A DNA stretch of 16,438 bases, from positions 1 to 16,438 of the forward strand of contig CALDZQ010000042.1 in NCBI GenBank assembly GCA_937944035.1, in the 5' to 3' direction. Every line of letters starts with the position of its first letter. The stretch's first letter is position 1. This stretch comes from an uncultured Neomegalonema sp. (GTDB lineage Bacteria > Pseudomonadota > Alphaproteobacteria > Rhodobacterales > Rhodobacteraceae). The notes under the pieces were generated by a model that saw only the letters and a program-made list of their open reading frames with translations, did no database searches and was not told the DNA's origin. This document shows positions 6,848 to 13,800 of the stretch, in pieces. A program made the translations under genes and the position numbers.

Positions 6848-7912
6848 CTAAGCGGCAATCGTCTTGAGCGGGGTCTGGCCGCCCAGCTCAAGCGCAGGCC
6901 GCCGGAAAAGCTCAAGCCGGCGCGCTTCTTCGATGACGGTGTTCAGATCATCCGATGTTGGCAAACCCCGTTCCTCCATCCATGCGTTGCAATAAAATTC
7001 ATCCAGGTATTTTTCCCCGCGATCGGAAGCGATAGCAAGTACAGTCTGCTCAGGCGACATCGTAAGTGCTTTATGCATCGCACCGAACAGCGAAGCACCG
7101 GATGATCCGCCCAAAAGCACGCCGAACCGCTTTGCGATAATCCGTACAGTCGAGAAACAGGGGGCTGTATCGACCAGATAAGCCTCATCCACGACCGCCT
7201 CGTCCAGATTGTCCGGCTTCCAAGCGAGGCCCATTCCGGTAACGGCGGTCTTCCCTTTCACGCCACCGAAAACGACAGAGCCTTTCACGTCAATTCCCAC
7301 CACTGTGCTTCGTGCGCCAAGTTTGCGAAGGCCGGTTCCTATCCCGGTAATCTGACCAGCGGTTGAAACCGCAGCGACCACAGCATCAGGGCCGCCGTCA
7401 AACGCGCCGCATATCTCACGCGCGGTCGTCTCCAGATGCGCTTCCGCGTTCCAGGGATTGCCGTACTGCCACGGCATGTAAGCGCCGGGGATCGTTTCGG
7501 CGAGGTGTTTGACGCGGGCGATCCGGGCTTCCTGATATGTCCCGTCGACCGGATTCATCTCGGTTACAATATCCACTTCGGCTCCGAGTGCGCGGACCAT
7601 TGAGATATTGGTAGCGTTCGTGCGGGGGTCCATCACGATCACGCACCGGTATCTCTTGATCGCGCAAGCCATAGCGAGAGCGACACCGAGATTGCCGGAC
7701 GTGGATTCCACCACTGTGCCGCCGGGCTTTAGCAAACCTTCTTTTTCAGCGCGTTCGAGCATGTTGATGGCGGGTCTGTCTTTGATCGAGCCGCCGGGAT
7801 TTGATCCTTCCAGCTTGACGTAGAGCTTTGCCGCCCCTTCGGGTAAAAGCCCTTCAAGCGATAGCACAGGCGTGTTGCCGATACGGTCCAGGATTGAGGT
7901 ATGGATGGTCAT
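6848..7912 (-). CDS. SbnA-like PLP-dependent synthase (O-phosphoserine-dependent, 2,3-diaminopropionate pathway type)
   Basis: A 354-residue fold-type II PLP enzyme of the cysteine synthase superfamily. The PLP lysine is K44 in NPGGSIKDRPA; the substrate loop is ESTSGNLG (69-76); the phosphate-binding loop is STAGQITGIGTG (183-194); GGSSGAS is at 268-274. The ending SDRGEKYLDEFYCNAWM (about 296-312) and the ETTAREI segment (161-167) are typical of the SbnA family rather than CysK/CysM. Staphylococcal SbnA joins O-phospho-L-serine and L-glutamate to form N-(1-amino-1-carboxy-2-ethyl)-glutamate. The start overlaps the MFS stop in an ATGA junction and has a perfect AGGAGG (7920-7925) 7 bases upstream. 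A SerK-like gene in the same operon could supply O-phosphoserine. The exact nucleophile used here is unproven. Confidence 0.87.
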   Translation of the reverse strand: MTIHTSILDRIGNTPVLSLEGLLPEGAAKLYVKLEGSNPGGSIKDRPAINMLERAEKEGLLKPGGTVVESTSGNLGVALAMACAIKRYRCVIVMDPRTNATNISMVRALGAEVDIVTEMNPVDGTYQEARIARVKHLAETIPGAYMPWQYGNPWNAEAHLETTAREICGAFDGGPDAVVAAVSTAGQITGIGTGLRKLGARSTVVGIDVKGSVVFGGVKGKTAVTGMGLAWKPDNLDEAVVDEAYLVDTAPCFSTVRIIAKRFGVLLGGSSGASLFGAMHKALTMSPEQTVLAIASDRGEKYLDEFYCNAWMEERGLPTSDDLNTVIEEARRLELFRRPALELGGQTPLKTIAA

Positions 7913-9129
7913 TGCAGAGCCTCCTTATGGTCGGAAAAAATCTTGGATGGACTGGTGATAACGGCCCGCATCGCGAGCCATCCGATGAGGGGCAGTGAAG
8001 CCGCCACCCAGAGTGCCGGGACGATGCCGAACACCGCTATCGTGGCCACGGTAAGGCCGAGAAAGAGTGCCCGCATCAGCATGATCCATGACTGAATGAA
8101 TGCCCCCACCCGTCCAATCTCATGCGGTTCGACTTCCTGCATCAGCAGTGTCTGGCGCAGGATACGGACAGCCGCGTTCAGAAGCCCGAAGAGAACCGCA
8201 ATGGCCAGAAATGCGGCGTGAACGGGCAAGATGGCCTGCACGACCGCCACCAGACCGAAGAAGCCCACGAGCATCTGGATCAGCGGTACGATGCGGGTAT
8301 TGACGATATTGCGCGAAAGAAGGACACCGCCGCCAATGATCGAACCGACAGCGAAGAGAACCTCAACAAGCGCATATTGGTCGCCGCCCAAATTCAGAAG
8401 CTGCGAGAGTGCGACCGGATGAAGGTAGGTATAGAGGATCACGACGACATACGGCAGCGTGGCAACCAGCAGCACGACGGAAAGCCGCGCGTTCCGCTTC
8501 ATGATGGCAAATCCCGCTTTGATGTCTTTCAGCGGAGAACCGCGCAGGATCTTCGGCGCCACCGCCTCATGCTTGATGAGCACAATGCAAATGATCGCGG
8601 GCACGAGAACCAAGGCGTTCGCCAAGGCAAGCATGGTGAGGCCAACACGATCGATCAGCAAAATCGCGAGAGCGCCGGTTAAGACGGCCGCGACTTGGTT
8701 TTCAACTTCTAGAATGCTGTTAACCTGCGCATATTCGCCGCCACTGTATAGTTCCTGCACAAAAGCTGTCCGGAGCGGAATATTGATCGCGTAGAATGCG
8801 GCGCCGAGCAGATAATACAGGATCAGAGGCGTTACCGATCCCGGAAGAATACTGCTCAGCAACACAACCACACCAAGCCCGGCGATAAAGGCGAGCCGGA
8901 GCAGCACCATGAAGCGCTGTCTCACGGTGCTGTCGATCAAAACGCCTGTCCAAGGGGCCAACAGCGCCAGAGCGATATTTGCACCGGTGATAAGGATGCC
9001 GAAAAATACACCGTTGTCGAACTTGCTCGCCAGCACCCAAGGCACTGCGATCATTGCCACACCGACCCCGATTGATGCGAGGGCGTTCGATGCCAGCAGG
9101 AGAAGGAGCGTCCGGTTGAAAGTCATCAT
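7909..9129 (-). CDS. MFS transporter, probable small-molecule exporter
   Basis: A 406-residue integral membrane protein with about 12 hydrophobic segments, the normal MFS size. After TM2 the loop GVLIDSTVRQRFMVLLRLAF (about 62-81) fits the MFS motif A position (G...D...R). The segment LEVENQVAAVLTGALAILL is typical of the MFS_3 / EntS-like exporter branch. The start ATG 9129 overlaps the TGA of the upstream serK-like gene (ATGA). The stop likewise overlaps the SbnA-like start, so the three genes are translationally coupled. Staphylococcal sbn clusters also include an MFS exporter (SbnD). By context this protein should export the metabolite made by the SbnA-like enzyme; the substrate is inferred. 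Confidence 0.87.
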   Translation of the reverse strand: MMTFNRTLLLLLASNALASIGVGVAMIAVPWVLASKFDNGVFFGILITGANIALALLAPWTGVLIDSTVRQRFMVLLRLAFIAGLGVVVLLSSILPGSVTPLILYYLLGAAFYAINIPLRTAFVQELYSGGEYAQVNSILEVENQVAAVLTGALAILLIDRVGLTMLALANALVLVPAIICIVLIKHEAVAPKILRGSPLKDIKAGFAIMKRNARLSVVLLVATLPYVVVILYTYLHPVALSQLLNLGGDQYALVEVLFAVGSIIGGGVLLSRNIVNTRIVPLIQMLVGFFGLVAVVQAILPVHAAFLAIAVLFGLLNAAVRILRQTLLMQEVEPHEIGRVGAFIQSWIMLMRALFLGLTVATIAVFGIVPALWVAASLPLIGWLAMRAVITSPSKIFSDHKEALQ

Positions 9130-9560
9130 GCGACAATTCTTTGTTTAAGTTGTGTTAGAGGGATATTACACGATAAAATTCTGTGTGCGTACACATGCTT
9201 GCTCGTCTTTTTGGGGAGAAGCTCATTGTTCATGGCCGCAGCGATCACGAGATCGGGCGTCACAGACACCCCTTCACGCCATGAAGACAGCGATAAAGCC
9301 GGATCACCGTATGAAATTCTGTAGGTTGGGATGCGTTCCAAACCCAATTCCCCGGCACACCAGAACCTGTGATGACCGTCGAGAATGATGTCTGTTCCAT
9401 CTTCCACGAGCAAGGGATGCGTCCAAAAACCGAGTTCTGTAACTTGATCCAGTAAGGCCCGCGCTCGTGCTAGGTCCATTTCTTCATGGCGTTTCAGCGC
9501 CGCCGTTGCTGTCAGAACGAACTGTCCGTTGCCTGACTCCATAAGAGACGAACCATCCAT
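9126..9560 (-). CDS. SerK/SbnI-like ParB-fold protein, probable free serine kinase
   Basis: A 144-residue protein with the ParB/sulfiredoxin-like fold signature. KRHEEMDLARARALLDQVTE (23-42) contains the HEE glutamate that acts as catalytic base in archaeal SerK and in SbnI. TDIILDGHHRF (56-66) contains the DGHHR phosphate-binding motif. SSWREGV (92-98) and LLPKKTSKHV (114-123) match the C-terminal signature of that family. SerK and SbnI phosphorylate free L-serine to O-phospho-L-serine, the donor substrate of SbnA, which fits the SbnA-like gene two positions downstream. It lacks the longer C-terminal extension of staphylococcal SbnI. The start is ATG 9560 because GGAG lies 7 bases upstream; the frame stays open to about 9713 but has no support there. 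First gene of the operon. Confidence 0.8.
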   Translation of the reverse strand: MDGSSLMESGNGQFVLTATAALKRHEEMDLARARALLDQVTELGFWTHPLLVEDGTDIILDGHHRFWCAGELGLERIPTYRISYGDPALSLSSWREGVSVTPDLVIAAAMNNELLPKKTSKHVYAHRILSCNIPLTQLKQRIVA

Positions 9561-9845
9561 CAAATTACTCCCTTCGATATGCCGACCATGATCGGACTTT
9601 TGCGAAGGTCTGTTGTCGGAGGGAGCGCCGGATATGAGCAACTTCAAAAAACAATACAACGTATTATTAATATTCAACTCATCGATGTATCGAGTTTTAC
9701 TCGCGGCGGTCATGCCGATGCAGGCATGGCGGATTGGAATACTCGCTCAAATGTATGACCATGAATTCGCCTCGCCTTGATGCAAGTCAAAGCGCGGCCG
9801 GGTTCTTTCGCCCACACTTGCCGCTGAAACACGCAGGAGAACACC
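9561..9845. promoter_or_regulatory. Divergent intergenic region between the serK-like operon and the SpoIIAA-like gene
   Basis: This 285-bp interval has no convincing gene. It contains an AT-rich patch at 9645-9680 with the core TATTAATA (9665-9672), CGAGT-TTT-ACTCG (9691-9703), and a longer hairpin at 9709-9730. Promoters for both directions must lie here, but no clean -35/-10 pair stands out. I saw no Fur-box-like sequence by eye. Confidence 0.4.
9709..9730. repeat. Inverted repeat / hairpin in the divergent intergenic region
   Basis: CATGCC (9711-9716) and GGCATG (9723-9728) form a 6-bp perfect stem with a 6-base loop. It is extended outward by a T-G and a G-C pair to 8 bp. No T-run follows on either strand, so an operator is more likely than a terminator. 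Confidence 0.35.
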
Positions 9846-10220
9846 ATGTTTAAGATAACCAAACCCGCCGGGAACCGTGTCGATATTGACCTGTCGGGCA
9901 GTATTGATGCCGATACGATGCGTGCGGCGCTGGATGAGTTGGTTGATGCATCTGAAGGCGTCGTAAACGGGCGTATGCGCTACACGATTACCGAATTCGG
10001 CCTGCCGACGCTGGGTGCGATCGGGATCGAGATCACCCGGCTGCCCAAGCTGTTCGGATTGATTGGCAAATTCGATAAATGCGCGGTCCTGTGTGATGCG
10101 GAATGGATCAGAAAAGCCGCTGCGCTTGAGGGAGCGCTCATTCCGGAGTTGGAAATCAAGAGCTTCACGCTTGAAGATGGTGATGGTGCGGAAGCGTGGT
10201 TGGCGGAAGGCTTGACGTAG
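9846..10220 (+). CDS. SpoIIAA-like (STAS-fold) domain protein
   Basis: A 124-residue single-domain protein matching the SpoIIAA-like family. It has an N-terminal strand pattern with LSGSIDADTMRAALDEL (about 16-32), a central TRLPKLFGLIGKFDKCAVLCDAEWIRK (about 64-90) and a C-terminal EAWLAEGL. The hallmark LSG.IDA...KFDK.AV..D..WIR is well conserved. Members are small cytosolic or peripheral proteins with an STAS-like fold and poorly defined function, often linked to lipid or membrane stress. No partner kinase or phosphatase is nearby. The start ATG has GGAG 6 bases upstream. It is transcribed divergently from the serK-like operon. Confidence 0.8.
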   Translation: MFKITKPAGNRVDIDLSGSIDADTMRAALDELVDASEGVVNGRMRYTITEFGLPTLGAIGIEITRLPKLFGLIGKFDKCAVLCDAEWIRKAAALEGALIPELEIKSFTLEDGDGAEAWLAEGLT

Positions 10221-10263
10221 CGGTGATTTACCGAGCCGTTCACGGAACAGCACTGATCCTGTC

Positions 10264-10731
10264 TTGAATCGGCTCCAGACTGAGGTCAGGGCCAATAAGC
10301 GGCTCGTGATTGACGGGATTAATTTCAGCGGCGGCTATAATGCGCCGCAAACGGGTGAGCCTGATGGTGATGCCGCATCTGCTATCCGTAATGCGGGAAA
10401 CCTGACGCTGCAAAATTCCGTGATTTCCGGCGGATTTGCGCAAGGGCGTGACGGAACGGCAGGGGCTTCACCGACTGCGGCATCGATCAATGGCGGGGAT
10501 GCGGCAGCGGTGCTGAACAACGCTTCCTTGACGCTGATTGATACCCGTCTGGAGGGAAATATCTCTCATGGTGGCGCGGGGGTCGACGGGACCGTGGTCA
10601 GCGATTTCGGGCTGCTGCGAAGAGGCAGCGATGGCGGAGCGGCGGCGGCGGTTCTCAACAACAGCGTGGCAAGTGCTGAAAACGCGTCATTCTATCACAA
10701 CGAAGCCCTGAAAGCCGCCGCATCGCAGTGA
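10264..10731 (+). pseudogene. Fragment of a right-handed beta-helix (pectin-lyase-like) surface protein
   Basis: A 155-residue open frame with no ATG; it begins at a TTG without a ribosome site. The product has repeated beta-helix rungs: LVIDGINFSGGY, NAGNLTLQNSVISGG, AAAVLNNASLTLIDTRLEG and AAAVLNNSVASAENASFYHNEA. Such NxxLTLxNSxIxGG ladders occur in autotransporter-like and other extracellular beta-helix proteins, but those carry a signal peptide and are much longer. Both the export signal and the C-terminal anchor or rest of the helix are absent, so this looks like an internal remnant of a once larger gene. It is also possible that it is a short intact protein, but that seems less likely. 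It lies 43 bp after the SpoIIAA-like gene and 150 bp before the giant secreted protein. Confidence 0.5.
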
Positions 10732-10881
10732 GGTGATGCTTCCCCGATCCGGGCCTATTGCGGTTTTGCGCGTGGGGCGGCGCAGTTGGGGTTATTGTTT
10801 ACTTTAAGAAAACGCGAATGCTTACGGATTATTAAGGCCCTCCGGTGCAATTAATGAGGAGTGAAATCGAGAGTACACCCC

Positions 10882-13800
10882 ATGAATATAATTCCAAAAT
10901 GCGCAACTATTTTTGGCTCAGTTTTTGCTATTATAATCACGTGTGCGGCCAGTGTGGTTTCAACACCTGCACATGCGACCATCGATGTTAACAAAAGTTA
11001 TAGTCCTGCGACGGTCTATCCGAATCAGACCACGACGCTGATTATCGAGTTGCAAAATACACTGACGGCTCCGGCATCAGGAGTGAACTTTACGGACGTA
11101 TTTCCCGCTGGCACATTCATCGCGGGCACGCCCAATCTCTCGAACGACTGTGGAGGCACGGTAACGCCCTCGAACAGTGGCACAGGGGGGCAGCTTTCCA
11201 TGAGCGGGGCGGGGATACCCGCAGGTGACGGCGTGAATCCGGGGCGCTGTACGATCAGTGTCGATGTGACCGCACAAGCTGCGGACACTTATGTGAATAC
11301 GATTGATGTGGGTGATGTGAACGGTACGGTGGCCGGCATCCCGGACAGCAATACGCAAGCAACGAGCGCGACACTTGCCGTCATCGTTGACCCGATTGGC
11401 GTTGGCATCACAACCAACCGCGATAATGTGAGTGGCCGAATTTATTTATATGGCGAAGATGTCGCCACAATGACTTTTACGCTGTCCAGCCCGAATCCCA
11501 CGGCCCTCACAGATGTGGGCTATCTTTGGGAAGTGGCGCCGCAGATTATGGGAACTTACGTGGCCTTTATCCCCGGCTCAGGCGGGGGCACTTGCGGCGG
11601 TACCGTTTCCGTAATCAATGCGGGCGGTGCTACAACCACGTACCGCGAAAAAACGAACCTTTCCCTGACGGGGGGAACCATTCCGGCTAGCGGCTCCTGC
11701 ACTGTGACAGTAGACTTTCAAACACGCGCTTATGCAAATCTTTTAGTCAGCGCCGTAAGTGGTGCGCTTAATTTTCCTGCCAATATTATTAGCAGTACCG
11801 AAGGCGCATCCAACACCGCCCCCGTTAATAAGGATTTGAGTGCGTTCCTTGGGCTTCAGATCAAAAAGACTTTTGATGGAACGACGAATAGCACTGTCAA
11901 CAGCCTGACCGGGATTGCGACCTCGACACTTCGCGTGAATTTCTCACAAAGAAACGTAAATCCTATCCCTCTGGACTTCACCGATGCGATGCCGACTTCA
12001 CCTGCGCAGATGTCTGTGTTGAGTGTTGACAGCAACACCTGTGGCGGAACCACTTCGACCAATGGTGGTACGGAACTGACGGTGAGTGGTGGGTCTGTCC
12101 CGGCACTCAGTAGCTGCGAAATTACGGCGACCGTGGAGGTGACGGCGGATGGCCAGTATGTGAATGTCATCCCAGCTGGTGCGACGAATACGTATGCTTA
12201 TACGAGCACAACCGCGACGCTGACGCTCAGCAGTGGTTTGATCGGCGTTACAAAACTGAAGAAAAATTCCAGAACCAACCAAGGCGACGATAACGTCTAT
12301 ACATACAAAATTACAAACCTGTCGGATATTACGACAGGCAGTGATGTGACTAATCTTCGTATACGCGATAATTTTATAAGCACGCGGCCTCCGACTGTCT
12401 ATGGCGAGCAGTATTACGTTTCAAACGCCAATAATATTGCGACGACATGCCCGGCTATGACTGTTGAGGCTGCACCGGGCGATCCCTTTTTCCAAGCCAG
12501 CGGCATCAGTGTGCCTCGCGGTGTGACCTGTGATGTTACCGTCCAGATTACCGGTATGGCGGGGGTGGACTTTGGCGGAGGCAGCGTCCGTTACGACAAT
12601 GTCGAAATCAAAACGAGTGTTGCCAACACGACCGAAGAAGGCATCGTTTACAATACGCCGACCGAAACCGATAAAATTCTTGGGGCCGAGCTTACCCTGC
12701 TGCACACCGGTTACAATTCCTTGAATGTGGCATTAGCATTTCTTCCGGACGCGGTTGAATCCGAAGGTTTGTCGAGGGCGCAATATGAACTCAGCTTCGT
12801 AAGCAGTTCCAATGGTCCGCAAATCGAAGATATTTTTATGCGCGATACACTGCCGGCTGGACTAACCGTCGCGCCTTCGCCGGACTGGAGCAGCACTTGC
12901 GGCGGTACGCTCGCCGCCGTGCCGGGTACAGATTATATCGAATTTTCGGGCGGTTCGATTGCCGGACACGTCAATGATCCTACTTTAGGTTTTAACGTTA
13001 CCAAAACCTGCACGGTCGAGGTGATGGTTCAGGCTCCCGTCGCGAATGGCAGTTACACCAACTTGCTTCCCAGAGACACTGCGGGAACCGCCACGGCGGA
13101 TCTGGAGGTCACAGGGCGTGTTGTTGGCGGCCTTAGCCCGTTCGAGCAGTTTGTGAATTTAAGGGATAAATCAGCCGTTCTGTCGGTCAGATCGATCGAT
13201 CTGCCGATCAACAAGGAATTCCTGACCACGCTCATCAATGGCGGTGCACCGAGCCGCGTGCGCATTACTTTCTCAAACACCGATCCATCCGCTGTCAGGC
13301 TTACCAATCTTTCGCTGACGGACAGTTTTATCGGTACTGACCTCTCGCTTTATTCTGATGTGAACGCCACTTTCACGGACAGCACCGGTAACAGCACCGG
13401 TAGTTGTAGGGGCGGCTCTATTGTGGCTTTGGCAGGGCAGCAGACCGTTGCTTTGACGGGGGCAACAGCCGATTCTGGAGCGTTATGCTATCTGGAATTC
13501 AACGTGACGGGCAATGTGGGCGGAAGTCACGTCAATGCCATCGCGGCGGGTGACGTGACCACGAATGAAAATATTACCAATGCCGCAGGCGTCGTGGCTA
13601 CTCTGACAATCGACCGCGAACTGAACGTCGGCAAGGGGTTTATCCCCAGCGTGGTTGGCGCGGGCGATACGTCCACACTGCGCATTGATATTGTGAACTC
13701 TAATTTTGCACCGATCGATTATACGGGCGCTGGAATCGCGCTCATCGATGAAATGCCAGCGGGGATTAGTGTTGCGAGTGTCGACAGCAACACCTGCGGC

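Noticed and set aside
9561..9713. N-terminal extension of the serK-like protein
   Set aside because: The frame is open, but GGAG sits ideally before ATG 9560 and the extension has no family resemblance.
9561..9845. Fur box expected if the operon made a siderophore
   Set aside because: I looked for a GATAATGATAATCATTATC-like dyad by eye and found none; AT-rich stretches there do not fit.
9747..10295. 182-codon minus-strand open frame over the SpoIIAA-like gene
   Set aside because: Arginine/glutamine-rich shadow; the plus-strand frame has a ribosome site and the conserved family signature.
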